A stretch of 64,000 nucleotides of DNA from Paenibacillus sp. DMB5 (GTDB lineage: Bacteria > Bacillota > Bacilli > Paenibacillales > Paenibacillaceae): NCBI RefSeq assembly GCF_001517085.1, contig NZ_LRAC01000142.1, forward strand, positions 1 to 64,000, read 5' to 3'. The notes beneath the pieces were generated by a model. That model had not been told where the DNA came from, searched no databases, and worked only from the letters and a program-made list of their open reading frames with translations. A program made the position numbers and the translations under genes. Positions within the stretch are counted from its first letter, which is position 1; every line of letters begins with the position of its first letter. Below are positions 25,014 through 34,154 of this stretch, one piece after another.

Positions 25014-26738
25014 ATGAAAGTAAAGTCGAAAGTATGGAAGCGGTCATTGATGTTGTGCACCACGCTCTTTGCAGGGGTAATATTTTTCGGAACTGGAAAC
25101 TCCGCATTTGCCGAGAAGGTAGTGACGATTGAGCTTGATGGTAAAGTATTGAAGCTGTCCCAACCTGCGTTGATAAAGGACGGGAGCACTTTGGTGCCAT
25201 TACGGGGTATTTTTGAGGCACTTGGCACTGAAATTGAGTGGGACGCAAAGCTTCAGCAAGTAATTGCACATAAAGGTGCGAAGTTGATTGAGCTAACAAT
25301 CAATAAGCCAACGGCCTCAATTAACGGCGAAACCGTAACCTTAACGGCTAATGCGGTAATCATCAATGGTAACACAATGGTTCCACTTCGCTTTGTTGCA
25401 GAAGCGTTGGGAGCTGATGTTTCCTTTAATTCAAACCTGAATAAGGTCAGTATAATAAGCGTTAAGACCGAGTCTGCTTTTGAGCAAAAACTTAATGAAA
25501 TTTATACTAGTATTATTGATCCTTCTATGACAGATTTACAAAAGGTTTATACCTTGAATAAATATATCGTTAATCATGTAACTTATGATTTTGACAACTT
25601 CATGAATGACACGATTCCTAAAGAAAGTTACACTCCTGAAGGTGCTCTTTTAAAGGGCGTAGCAGTTTGTCAGGGGTATGCTGAGGCTATGAAGCTCCTT
25701 CTTGATAAAGCCGGCATTGAGAACACAATTATTATTGGCGAAGCGAATGGTGCAAAGGGCTGGGAAGGACATGCTTGGAATCTGGTTAAGCTAGATGGCG
25801 AGTATTATCACGTTGACACCACTTGGAATGATCGCGACTTGATTCGTTCAAGTGATAAATCTCCTGCGCCGTTTGGTGATGTAAGGCTGGATTATTTCTT
25901 GGCATCGGATAAGAAGATGCTTGTAGACCATCGGTTCCAAACGGAAAAATATCCTAAGTCTGGGGTGAAGTTTGAGCTTTTTTCGAATACAACCCCAACG
26001 GCTGAAACAAAAGATAGAATTATTGTCAGTCGACCGAATAACGACTTCACATTTTCTCTCTTTATCATTGATAAAGATGGCAGAGATATCAGCGGATCAC
26101 TTCCGCAAGAAAAGGTAACTGGGTTTTTGAATGAGCTTAATGTTGACAACCATTTGTTCTATACTATTGATCAACAAACTGGTGAGCATACGATGGACTT
26201 GTACCGAGTAACATTGGATGGTAAGGATAAAACACTTGTTGCCAAAAACATGAATGGTAACCCTAAGATTATTGGGAATGATGTTTTTTACTACTCCACT
26301 GTGTATGACCCTGAACGCAAGCTCCCAAGCAAAACTTCAATACATCGAGTATCGTTAAATACTGGGGACGATAAGGTAATACTGGATGATGCACTAATGC
26401 TTTCTATTACAAACAACTATATTTATTATCATGATTATAAAGGCGGGCAGACTGATATTCACCGTGTAACGCTGGATGGAGCTTCTGATACAGTCATCGC
26501 TCCAAATATCAATTTTGGGAATTATCTGTTCACTGATGATTATCTATTTTATGTAGAAGCACTTGATTACTCTGTAGGTCTTGAGAATCGTAAAAGCCGA
26601 GTTCATGCTGTGCAGCTTGAAAATCAACAAGATATATTTCTGTTCGAGGAAAAGTCGGTAACTTTCGTAGGATATAAAGATGGAGTTCTAACATACAGAG
26701 TTGGTACACAAACCAAGACGGTAAAAGTAGGCTCTTAA
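25014..26738 (+). CDS. Secreted stalk-domain protein with transglutaminase-like domain
   Basis: A 574-residue exported protein. The signal peptide is about residues 1-34 (LMLCTTLFAGVIFFG...AFA). Residues about 38-150 form a copper_amine_oxidN1 stalk domain (STLVPLRGIFEALGTEIEW and NTMVPLRFVAEALGADVSF). Residues about 195-290 are a transglutaminase-like core: AVCQGYAEAM (Cys), GHAWNLVKL (His) and YHVDTTWND (Asp), the complete triad. The C-terminal half has beta-propeller-like repeats (DLYRVTLDGKDK, IHRVSLNTGD, IHRVTLDGAS), similar to DUF5050/TolB-type domains. Probably a wall-associated crosslinking or peptidase-like enzyme. ATG 25014 follows AGAGGAG; GTG 25008 is an alternative. Confidence 0.85.
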   Translation: MKVKSKVWKRSLMLCTTLFAGVIFFGTGNSAFAEKVVTIELDGKVLKLSQPALIKDGSTLVPLRGIFEALGTEIEWDAKLQQVIAHKGAKLIELTINKPTASINGETVTLTANAVIINGNTMVPLRFVAEALGADVSFNSNLNKVSIISVKTESAFEQKLNEIYTSIIDPSMTDLQKVYTLNKYIVNHVTYDFDNFMNDTIPKESYTPEGALLKGVAVCQGYAEAMKLLLDKAGIENTIIIGEANGAKGWEGHAWNLVKLDGEYYHVDTTWNDRDLIRSSDKSPAPFGDVRLDYFLASDKKMLVDHRFQTEKYPKSGVKFELFSNTTPTAETKDRIIVSRPNNDFTFSLFIIDKDGRDISGSLPQEKVTGFLNELNVDNHLFYTIDQQTGEHTMDLYRVTLDGKDKTLVAKNMNGNPKIIGNDVFYYSTVYDPERKLPSKTSIHRVSLNTGDDKVILDDALMLSITNNYIYYHDYKGGQTDIHRVTLDGASDTVIAPNINFGNYLFTDDYLFYVEALDYSVGLENRKSRVHAVQLENQQDIFLFEEKSVTFVGYKDGVLTYRVGTQTKTVKVGS

Positions 26739-26744
26739 CAAAGC

Positions 26745-26778
26745 AGAGATGGGGTCGAGAGGCTTCGTCTCTTTTTTA
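26745..26778 (+). terminator. Intrinsic terminator
   Basis: An imperfect hairpin ending GGCTTCGTCTC followed by T6, directly after the transglutaminase-like gene. Confidence 0.65.
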
Positions 26779-27027
26779 TGGTTTAGGAAAGAGAAGAGAT
26801 GTCTTATATTGAACATCCTAATGAAGACATATCAGTACCAAAGAGTTTGTGAGGAGACTTTTATAAAGACTGAGCATCCTAAAAATATAAGTGCTAAATA
26901 AACGAGTGAAGGGTGAGGTAGCGGCGGAAATCTGCTGTAGAGGAACGCTCATATAAAGGAGGAATCTGTCATCAGTTGGAGAATTATACCATTGAATGAT
27001 GTTACCAGTCCTAGGAGGAAGTCTATA

Positions 27028-28496
27028 ATGCAACTTAAAGTGTATTTCTCAGACTTTTTTATGGTTGACCCGTCAATAATCGAAGAATATGGGGCTTTTG
27101 ACGTTTCTCTAATTAATGACTTACCCTTGTTTATTGATCCCTTTCTGTTGTTTAACAGCACTAAAAAGGAATACCAGATTTGCATAATGGGATACTGAAG
27201 TATTTAAGATTTTTAAGGGAGAAGTCTCAAGGAAATTACATTTCAGAAGGGCTATTAAAGGCATGGTATATGTTTCCGGAAATAAAACAGAACTGGTTTG
27301 GTTTCTGCAAAAATGGCAATGGAGGCAGCGGCTTAGGAAGGGATTTTGCTATAGCCCTGCATGAAAATTTAGGTGATCTTTTCTCTGATTTCGGTCATGA
27401 GAAAATTACGCAGAGCAGCCATCTCGAGAAACTGTGCATTATTAAGGACAAAGTTGGTAGAGATAATATAAGTGATTTCACAACAAGACTAATTCATGAA
27501 TTTCTTCTCAACTATACCCAGACTTTTGCAGTTAAGTACCTAAAAACAGAGTTTACAAAAAATGTGCCAGTTCAGAATGTGAGATTCAATTATTTAACCG
27601 AGTCTTGGGAAATGGGTAATTTCACATTGCCTTTTATAAATGGTGATTATGTTTTGTTAACTCCTATTGATATCTTAACTAAAGATGATACATGGATTAA
27701 CAAAACAGATATTGTAAAAGACTTCTCATCTATTCCTATTTGTATTGATAATGACCAACTCCGCGCCCAGATAAACAATTACTTCTACGCTGCATTGCCA
27801 AAGAAAGCATCTGCAAAAGATCGAAGCTATGTAGTTAGTAAAGTGGTCGCTGAATTTCCTGAGTTTATTGACTATTATATTAAGTATAAAGAAGAGAATG
27901 GTGATAAAGCAGAGGCTAGTAGTTTTGAGAAGGTAAAAGAATCTGCTTTATTATATGTTGAGCAATTTAAAATATTTATTCAGTTACTAAAAAAAGAAAC
28001 CGAGTTCTATACCACATCGGTTGACACGTTTGAGGAATCCATGTCGAGAGTACTATTCATGAAGCATGTAATAGAGAATAATGATGGTTATAGAATTTTT
28101 TATTCGAATGGTATAGCTATTAAAAAAGAAGAGGATTTGCAACTTCTTTATCGATTGACTTGGTTTGCTTCGGTATCGGATGTGAATAGAGAAGTTAATA
28201 ACGGAAGAGGGCCGGTTGATTATAAGGTCTCACGAGGTAATAAGGATAAGACTTTAATTGAGTTTAAATTGGCCAGTAATACTCAATTAAAGAAGAACTT
28301 GCAGAATCAAGTAGTGATATACGAAAATGCTAACGACACGAAAAAATCTATAAAGGTTATAATGTATTTTTCTGAAAGTGAGTATACAAAGGTCAACAAA
28401 ATATTGGATGAACTCAACCTACATGACTCCCAAAACATCGTTCTTATTGATGCAAGAAATGATAATAAGCCCTCGGCTTCAAAGGCGGGAGCTTAG
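27028..28496 (+). pseudogene. Frameshifted PD-(D/E)XK nuclease-like gene
   Basis: ATG 27028 follows AGGAGGAAG and reads MQLKVYFSDFFMVDPSIIEE... to LFNSTKKEYQ, then shifts. The rest reads from about 27180 as LHNGILKYLRFLREKSQG... to 28496. One missing base near 27175-27180 (CAGATTTG where CAGGATTTG or CAAGATTTG would restore the frame) joins both parts into about 489 residues. The C-terminus has GPVDYKVSRG, then KTLIEFKLASN, a D...E-x-K restriction-fold site followed by QVVIYENAN. The N-terminal domain (SLINDLPLFIDPFLLFNS) is characteristic of a conserved uncharacterised family in accessory islands. Either real decay or a sequencing error. Confidence 0.7.
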
Positions 28497-28564
28497 TACT
28501 GGTGAGAAAGCCAGCTTTTCTTTAATGGTGTGCTAGTTTTGATTCATTTTAAAAACTGGCTTCA

Positions 28565-28849
28565 ATGGATTCTTATGATACACCATTTGAGCAGGTGAGG
28601 CTTAACCATCTGGATCTTGCAATTAATGTCTATCAGGGAGATAGTATTCTGGAGCGGATGACATCTACTCTTACCACAGGAAAAAGAATTACGGACGCGA
28701 CTTACCGCACCCACATATTTAGAGCCGATAGCATCATGTTCTCCGATCTGTTGGAGATCGCTTTTATCTTTTTTAAATCAGAGACAATGTTAAAGGAATG
28801 GGTTGAATACCAATTTGAGTTTCGTACCATTGAGACATTAGATAGCTAA
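28565..28849 (+). CDS. Hypothetical protein, possibly truncated
   Basis: 94 residues from ATG 28565, MDSYDTPFEQVRLNHLDLAI..., with an FSDLLEIAFIFFKSETM hydrophobic helix. There is no clear ribosome binding site. It could be the 3' part of a longer gene. Confidence 0.4.
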   Translation: MDSYDTPFEQVRLNHLDLAINVYQGDSILERMTSTLTTGKRITDATYRTHIFRADSIMFSDLLEIAFIFFKSETMLKEWVEYQFEFRTIETLDS

Positions 28850-28869
28850 GATAATACGGTAAATGAGGT

Positions 28870-29067
28870 AAATCATATCAGAGCATCCCAGTGTTCAATG
28901 AACAGCTAGAACTTTTATATGGAGCCTACGAGAAAGATGTAATAGAGAAACCGAAAGCCTGAATACTCGAAGAAAGGATCACAAATACGTATCTTCGTAA
29001 TTTATCTATCTTCATAAAATGGTGTCGTAATTATTTTGAACCTGGTATAAAGAAAGATAGTAAATAG
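28870..29067 (+). pseudogene. Possible remnant of an integrase N-terminal domain
   Basis: In one frame: YQSIPVFNEQLELLYGAYEK..., TGA, then ILEERITNTYLRNLSIFIKW... to TAG at 29067. The TNTYLRNLSIFIKWC part resembles the SAM-like core-binding domain of tyrosine recombinases. No catalytic part remains. Confidence 0.3.
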
Positions 29068-29102
29068 GAACCTGTTACACTTAAATAGCTAGTATTTGAG
29101 AG

Positions 29103-29133
29103 GAGGTGCCATTAAAATTGGCACCTCTTTCCT
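29103..29133 (+). terminator. Intrinsic terminator
   Basis: GAGGTGCCA and TGGCACCTC around TTAAAAT, followed by TTTCCTT. Confidence 0.85.
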
Positions 29134-29361
29134 TGTAGATAATCCTGTAATTGTATTTTGTAAGTACATAATAGAAATGTTGGTAGTCTATCTGATAACA
29201 GTCGATGCCCTGTTTAGAAGATCATAATTTCAGACATTTTGCTATCGCTCAGAATCTACTTGCAATCTAATGCTCGTCATAGTAACGTACAACAAACTCG
29301 ATGAGATAGGTAATTATCACCTGTTTTATAGAGAAATTCTATGACTAAATTGGAGGTTATT

Positions 29362-30150
29362 ATGGACAGAAAAGACATCATCAAAGCCTTAAGTGACCAT
29401 TTCGGGGTGAAACCTGAATATCAGGGTGCTCCAAGTTTTGCGTACCGAATTGAGGCAACCGCGGGGATCTACACGATTGACCAGACTGGAAATATAACAA
29501 CTTCAGAAGGTGTTGAAGTAGATCTTGAGGTGTTACTTAATCAAACAACTTTAGAGTATATAGAACAGGTAGAACTGCCTGAGTTTCTTGAGGAAGTACA
29601 GGAGGACAATTCCACGGCAGGCTTAATCAACCACGAAGTAGTAGTACCGATGGAAGGTCATACGGGTAACTCCCTTAGAAATCTGCTCAATTTAATTTAC
29701 AGTAAACAGAGACTTATAAGAAAGTCACTCAATATCACAGAGCTCATCATTGAGGATGGTTTTGCTGCAGCCATTAATGAATCGAAGGTTGATACTTTAG
29801 AAAACTTCAGAATCGCAATAGATAAAATTGGAGCAGTAAAATGTCCGGGCATTGTTTTTGATTTTGAGAGCAATACGATAATGTTCAAGTTACTCAACGA
29901 TGAACAAAATCCAGTGAAGATCCAGGCCTTTACACAATTAGTCGAGGTGTTGAACCAGACGGCTAAGAAATTGAAGTACACTTCATCAAAGCCTAAAGAG
30001 ATCGATAACGATAAGTTTGCATTCAGGTTGTTTTTGATCCGTCTCGGCATGATAGGGCCAGAGTATAAAACGACTCGCAAGGTTCTACTGGATAGGCTTG
30101 AAGGAAACTCTGCATTCAAGAATAGTAAGACAGAGAAAACTGCTATTTAA
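29362..30150 (+). CDS. Mobile-element conserved protein ('virulence-related protein' type)
   Basis: A 262-residue protein. ATG 29362 follows TTGGAGG; the frame opens 21 bases earlier without a better signal. The N-terminus (MDRKDIIKALSDHFGVKPEY, then GAPSFAYRI and YTIDQTGNITTSEG) matches proteins labelled 'virulence-related' that are common in conjugative and integrative elements of Firmicutes. The C-terminal part (FRIAIDKIGAVKCPGIVFDF... FAFRLFLIRLGMIGPEYKTT) is conserved there too. Biochemical role unknown. It supports the view that this region is a mobile island. Confidence 0.65.
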   Translation: MDRKDIIKALSDHFGVKPEYQGAPSFAYRIEATAGIYTIDQTGNITTSEGVEVDLEVLLNQTTLEYIEQVELPEFLEEVQEDNSTAGLINHEVVVPMEGHTGNSLRNLLNLIYSKQRLIRKSLNITELIIEDGFAAAINESKVDTLENFRIAIDKIGAVKCPGIVFDFESNTIMFKLLNDEQNPVKIQAFTQLVEVLNQTAKKLKYTSSKPKEIDNDKFAFRLFLIRLGMIGPEYKTTRKVLLDRLEGNSAFKNSKTEKTAI

Positions 30151-30210
30151 ATAATAATAGTAGCAGGGGCATCGTGGTGGGATCTATAGTGAAAATAACA
30201 AATGAAGTAG

Positions 30211-30272
30211 AAATACTCTAACTGTCGAATTTTGTATCAGGAACTTCGTCTGTCAGGGTATTTTTATTTTTG
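30211..30272 (+). terminator. Long terminator-like hairpin
   Basis: AAATACTCTAACTG pairs imperfectly with CTGTCAGGGTATTT across about 25 bases and is followed by a T-rich tract. Confidence 0.5.
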
Positions 30273-30414
30273 AAACATGGTCTGCTCAAGATTCTCCTGC
30301 AACCAGTGCTTGATCGTATATGATTAGTGATGGTGTTTAGCTGTTGAATTGTTAAGTACAGGCTACGCTCCTTTGTGCTAGGATAAAGGAAAGTCCTAGA
30401 AATGGGGTGTAATA

Positions 30415-30831
30415 TTGTTAATTACAGATATACAGTTGGTAGTTGATACGATTAAGAGAAAGTATAATTGCTCGTTGTTTAATATTACGAGGAAGAAAAT
30501 AATGTTTCACGGACAAAATAATGGTGAACGGTTAGTCTTGTGTTCTCCCCAGTCAAAGCTCCATGCAAATGGACATGGTTGGTTTGATTTGACTAAAAAG
30601 CAAGTCGAATTATTAGATGATGCTGACATAGCGATCCTTGCAGTGCGGTTGGAAGGAGGTAAGGTTTATTATGTTGATTTCAAGGAATTACGCAAACTTT
30701 TATCCGCAGTTAAAACACTCAAATACTCTTCTGACGAAAAATGGAGGTTATACATTTGGGACAAATATATAACCGTAAGAGGCAATGATTCGAAGTTCCC
30801 TGTTGAGCCTGAGTTATATCCAACAAATTGA
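30415..30831 (+). CDS. Hypothetical protein
   Basis: A 138-residue protein starting at TTG 30415 after GGGGTG. Beta-rich pattern: HGWFDLTKKQVELLDDADIA, then ILAVRLEGGKVYYVDFKEL. The protein is not recognised; the central part has the look of a small nucleic-acid-related or restriction-fold domain, but no catalytic triad can be named. It is followed after 24 bases by the gene at 30856. Confidence 0.6.
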   Translation: MLITDIQLVVDTIKRKYNCSLFNITRKKIMFHGQNNGERLVLCSPQSKLHANGHGWFDLTKKQVELLDDADIAILAVRLEGGKVYYVDFKELRKLLSAVKTLKYSSDEKWRLYIWDKYITVRGNDSKFPVEPELYPTN

Positions 30832-30855
30832 GCAACTATTAAGGGGCCGACTTAC

Positions 30856-31434
30856 ATGCATTTAGACCTAATGAAAATTTTCGACGGCTACGTCCGTAAT
30901 TACCATACGTTTAACCTGACAATTCATCATGGTAAACACTCCTTTACCATGACAGAAATTGAATATTTTTCGAGACTTGGCTCCATGTTGGGGTATCATT
31001 CTTTTACGGAAGACACCTGTAACGGCCAAAATCGCCCCATGGATTTGACCTGGTGGGACAATGATGATGGTGAGTATTGGCAAGACTTCATATTGCATCT
31101 TGAACGAGAGAATCTGTTCAAGAAAGACGAGGAAACTTTGGAGAAGATTCTCACTAGCCGAGAGTATGTTCCAAACAATGCTATTGGAATCATGAATGTT
31201 CTAAACCGTAACCGAATCAATGAACTTGTTAGCATAGCCATAGCAACTTGTGAAATCCCCAATGTTCTTCTAGTATTTAAGACTAATTCAACTGGAAGGC
31301 AGCAACAGTATTTTGACGAAGTATATGCTTATTTGCTCAACAAGTCTAAAGTTGTTGAGCAGAAAAAAGCATTAGTCTCCGATATCGCTGGAACACTATA
31401 CATGCAACTTGAACTTGGGATTAAGAAAGAGTAG
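30856..31434 (+). CDS. Hypothetical protein, possible restriction-fold
   Basis: A 192-residue protein. ATG 30856 follows AAGGGGCCG. The segment RPMDLTWWDNDDGEYWQDFI, then LHLERENLF, places a D followed by E-x-E at restriction-fold spacing. The C-terminal half is helical (TREYVP-like, then NELVSIAIATCEIPNVLLVF). Same strand and close spacing as the genes at 30415 and 31480, so probably one operon. Function uncertain. Confidence 0.6.
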   Translation: MHLDLMKIFDGYVRNYHTFNLTIHHGKHSFTMTEIEYFSRLGSMLGYHSFTEDTCNGQNRPMDLTWWDNDDGEYWQDFILHLERENLFKKDEETLEKILTSREYVPNNAIGIMNVLNRNRINELVSIAIATCEIPNVLLVFKTNSTGRQQQYFDEVYAYLLNKSKVVEQKKALVSDIAGTLYMQLELGIKKE

Positions 31435-31479
31435 TTGATATTCAGAAGGGCTTAACGTTCACTAACTTTGGAGGTAAAT

Positions 31480-32085
31480 ATGGAGCTACCATACAATCGG
31501 GAATTAGAATTGAAAGCTAAGTTCAATGATTTTATCACCAAGAAAATTACCGGCTCGAATGAGGATTATTATTCAAAACTTTCAGTTGGCGATTTTGAGG
31601 AGATCAAGATGACTCTGAAAGACATTCACAATATCATTACATATAAGACAACAATTCGTTTTATTGAATGGCTGAGTGGTCGTTTCCCCTATGTGAAAGA
31701 TAACTATTCTATCTACATGGATCAGGTTTTAGGAACTAAGCCAAGTGATAATGGATACGATCTTGTAGTAACGGGAGAAGTCAGCATAATCGCAGAGATA
31801 AAGTGTAACAAGCCAATAAATAATGGCTACAAATTTGGTTCAGCGCAGAAAACAGGAATCGTTAAGGATCTTAGGGGTCTTCTGGAAGGTAAGTCTAAAG
31901 CCAAGTCCATATCTCCAAATACAGCCTTCAAGTTTCTGGTTATTTATGATTTTGGCGAGTATACCATGCGAGCATCGCAAAACTTAATCAAGAACCTTCC
32001 GGATGATCTTAAAGGAAAGATTGTTTTTTATGAAGAAGGCATGTTGTTATCCCAGGATTATGTTTATTTAGTTTACCTGAAGTAG
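31480..32085 (+). CDS. PD-(D/E)XK nuclease-like protein
   Basis: A 201-residue protein. ATG 31480 follows TTGGAGG. GYDLVVTGEVSIIAEIKCNK gives D94 and E106-I-K108, a canonical PD-(D/E)XK core; an upstream helix (TTIRFIEWLSGRFP) and QNLIKNLPDDLKGKIVFYEE fit the rest of the fold. Probably an endonuclease. It follows two unknown genes and precedes a HEPN-like gene in the same direction. Confidence 0.7.
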   Translation: MELPYNRELELKAKFNDFITKKITGSNEDYYSKLSVGDFEEIKMTLKDIHNIITYKTTIRFIEWLSGRFPYVKDNYSIYMDQVLGTKPSDNGYDLVVTGEVSIIAEIKCNKPINNGYKFGSAQKTGIVKDLRGLLEGKSKAKSISPNTAFKFLVIYDFGEYTMRASQNLIKNLPDDLKGKIVFYEEGMLLSQDYVYLVYLK

Positions 32086-32150
32086 AGGATACTAAATATT
32101 AATATCCAAATTAATTATCAACAATGATAAACATGATTGGAGAGCTGGCT

Positions 32151-32876
32151 GTGCATATTGAAGGTAGAAGCATACCACAAATAGTTATTACTGATGTTCG
32201 AATTGGTGATGAACTTGAAATATTAAAAGAATACTATTTTAGTTCCGAAGATATGTATTCTGACTTTTTTAATGAACATAATGAAATGCTCAAGGAGAAT
32301 TTGAACAAACTTGAGCTATCTGCTAGTTATGATTTTGAAGATAAAGTTAAGTTGATAAGAACTCTAGCTTTGAGGACACATAGAAATTCATTTTATGTTA
32401 GTTGTCTATCAAAATATGAAATGTTATTAAAAGAAATATGCTTGATTCTTATCAAAGAAAGAGAATTAAATGTGAAAATTAAGAATAGGGAATTTTCATT
32501 AAAAAGGGGTTTTCAGCTAATTAAGACCCATATTGATGCCAACATATTACAGGGTATTGAAGAGTATTCTATTCTAGAGAATTTTGTGGAGTTAAGAAAT
32601 TGTATAGTTCATCGGGATGCAAGATTGGATCACGATGAAATGAAATTGTACTTAAGCGACAATATAAATGATGACTTCCTCTTATTTATAAAAAATTATG
32701 AGCATGTTTCGTTAATATTGAATAGAATTGAAATACATCCTAAATGTATAAGAGAATTGATAAATACTCTTTCGAGCTTTTTTCAAGTACTGTGTGAGAA
32801 AATAAGAATACAACTTCATGATCCATATCACTATAAGATGCTTGAGATAATTAAACAATTTAAGTCTGCAAATTGA
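32151..32876 (+). CDS. HEPN-like (RxxxxH) putative RNase
   Basis: A 241-residue helical protein. ATG 32124 and 32133 are in frame, but GTG 32151 lies 6 bases after GGAGAG and is preferred. It contains ELRNCIVHRDARL, an R-x4-H motif (about R149 to H154), the catalytic signature of HEPN-domain RNases in toxin-antitoxin and abortive-infection systems. A preceding helix (FYVSCLSKYEMLLKEICLIL) resembles MAE_28990/MAE_18760-type HEPN proteins. No obvious antitoxin is adjacent; the nuclease gene at 31480 lies 65 bases upstream. Confidence 0.7.
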   Translation: MHIEGRSIPQIVITDVRIGDELEILKEYYFSSEDMYSDFFNEHNEMLKENLNKLELSASYDFEDKVKLIRTLALRTHRNSFYVSCLSKYEMLLKEICLILIKERELNVKIKNREFSLKRGFQLIKTHIDANILQGIEEYSILENFVELRNCIVHRDARLDHDEMKLYLSDNINDDFLLFIKNYEHVSLILNRIEIHPKCIRELINTLSSFFQVLCEKIRIQLHDPYHYKMLEIIKQFKSAN

Positions 32877-32890
32877 TTAACTTAAGTTAA

Positions 32891-32916
32891 GCCGCCATAT
32901 ATATGATGGCGGTTTT
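32891..32916 (+). terminator. Intrinsic terminator
   Basis: GCCGCCAT and ATGGCGGT with a short AT loop, then TTT. It lies between convergent genes. Confidence 0.8.
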
Positions 32917-32917
32917 A

Positions 32918-33610
32918 CTATATTGTAGCTCTTATCAAGTCATTGCCATTGATATCAAATAGTCCATAAGCCATCCCGATCATATCTCTATCCTTACCGA
33001 ACAAATGGATTGACTTATCACGAATACCGCTGGTTGCAGTAACAGAATTCATCTGCTGGACCATAAATTCTGAATTGCAGAGTACAACTACTTGTTTGCT
33101 GTAATTGATTAGCCCTTGCTGAAATAGAACTGCTTTTTCTGCGACTTCTGGGGAGTATACAGCTGGATCACCATCAGCGGCTTTCATTTCACGATGATCA
33201 ACCAAGATGTTCAGTTTCTCTTTACCATAAGCATTACAGATTCCTAATAAGGTTTTGGACATGTACTCTACATTTTCTCCTGTCATTAACCCACTAACCT
33301 GAAAGGCGAGAACTCGATTTTCTTGGTCTAACTTGTAATTAAATCGTTCTTTAAATGGTGTTGCAAAATCTTTCTGCTGATATGCAAGGGTATCGGGAAA
33401 GCGCTCACTTGAAAACATATATGCTACGGACACTCGAAGTGCTGCAGCAATTTTCTCTATGTTGACGATACTTATATTGCGATCTCCCCGCTCTATCCCA
33501 CTTATGTATGTTCTGTCCAGCCCTGCGTTGTGTGCGAGCATTTCTTGAGACATCCCACTTCGCGCCCGAAGTTCCCTAACCCTCTGCCCAAAAAGAAAAC
33601 GAATATCCAT
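32918..33610 (-). CDS. XRE-family regulator with C-terminal STAS-like domain
   Basis: A 230-residue protein. Residues 1-68 are a clear XRE helix-turn-helix (RVRELRARSGMSQEMLAHNA, then LDRTYISGIERGDRNISIVN) close to restriction-modification controller proteins and phage repressors. Residues about 85-230 form a STAS-like module (RVLAFQVSGLMTGENVEYMS, LNILVDHREMKAADGD, KQVVVLCNSEF). Fusion of an XRE DNA-binding domain to a STAS-like domain suggests repression controlled by a phosphorylated or ligand-binding switch. Copy B of the 21-bp direct repeat lies about 85 bases upstream of its start. Confidence 0.8.
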   Translation of the reverse strand: MDIRFLFGQRVRELRARSGMSQEMLAHNAGLDRTYISGIERGDRNISIVNIEKIAAALRVSVAYMFSSERFPDTLAYQQKDFATPFKERFNYKLDQENRVLAFQVSGLMTGENVEYMSKTLLGICNAYGKEKLNILVDHREMKAADGDPAVYSPEVAEKAVLFQQGLINYSKQVVVLCNSEFMVQQMNSVTATSGIRDKSIHLFGKDRDMIGMAYGLFDINGNDLIRATI

Positions 33611-33694
33611 AATTCAACAACTCCCCTGTCCTGAAGATAATTATATCTGCAGAATGTGGTTTATGCTGTGGAGAATTGTAGAATTTTCCTTGAG

Positions 33695-33715
33695 TGTGAC
33701 GTATAGTCGACAGAC
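33695..33715. repeat. 21-bp exact direct repeat, copy B
   Basis: Identical to 24849-24869 (TGTGACGTATAG...TCGACAGAC). It lies in the upstream region of the minus-strand XRE/STAS gene. Confidence 0.8.
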
Positions 33716-33773
33716 TCTTCTTGACAGTCCCATTATATTGTAAGAGAACTCACCTTGTAATATGAAAGAGAAG

Positions 33774-33977
33774 TTAGACAGAAGGTCTTCTATCTTTCCA
33801 CTCATCTATTGCACGGGGGTCAACCTCAAGTATTTCACAAATATGAAGTGCGATATTGACTGTAGGCATAGTAACCCCATATTCAATGTTTTGATAATGT
33901 TTCAAAGATATGTTAACAGCACGACTAACTTTTTCTTGACTAAGCTCTTTTTCTTCTCGTATCTCCTTTAATTTCAC
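33774..33977 (-). CDS. Small XRE-family regulator
   Basis: A helix-turn-helix protein of about 67 residues: LKEIREEKELSQEKVSRAVN, then ISLKHYQNIEYGVTMPTVN and CEILEVDPRAIDEW. The frame opens at TTG 33989, but that codon abuts the AAGGAG box; GTG 33977, 12 bases after the box, is the more likely start. Divergent from the WG-repeat operon and a candidate regulator of it or of itself. Confidence 0.75.
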   Translation of the reverse strand: MKLKEIREEKELSQEKVSRAVNISLKHYQNIEYGVTMPTVNIALHICEILEVDPRAIDEWKDRRPSV

Positions 33978-34023
33978 TGAGAGAAACAACTCCTTTCCTT
34001 GTCTCTCTTAATGCTAGCTAATA

Positions 34024-34055
34024 CGCCAATTTAAAATAACAAATTATAATTGGCG
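34024..34055. promoter_or_regulatory. Inverted repeat in the divergent promoter region
   Basis: CGCCAATT (34024-34031) and AATTGGCG (34048-34055), perfect 8-bp arms with a 16-base spacer, between the small XRE gene and the WG-repeat operon. TATAAT-like boxes follow. Candidate operator. Confidence 0.6.
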
Positions 34056-34154
34056 AATTATAATACGTGTAATATAATACATGTGTTAGTTTGGTTTAAT
34101 GCAAGGTGAGGAGATTTACTCTTCGCATACAACATCTAATCGGGGGTATTGGAA

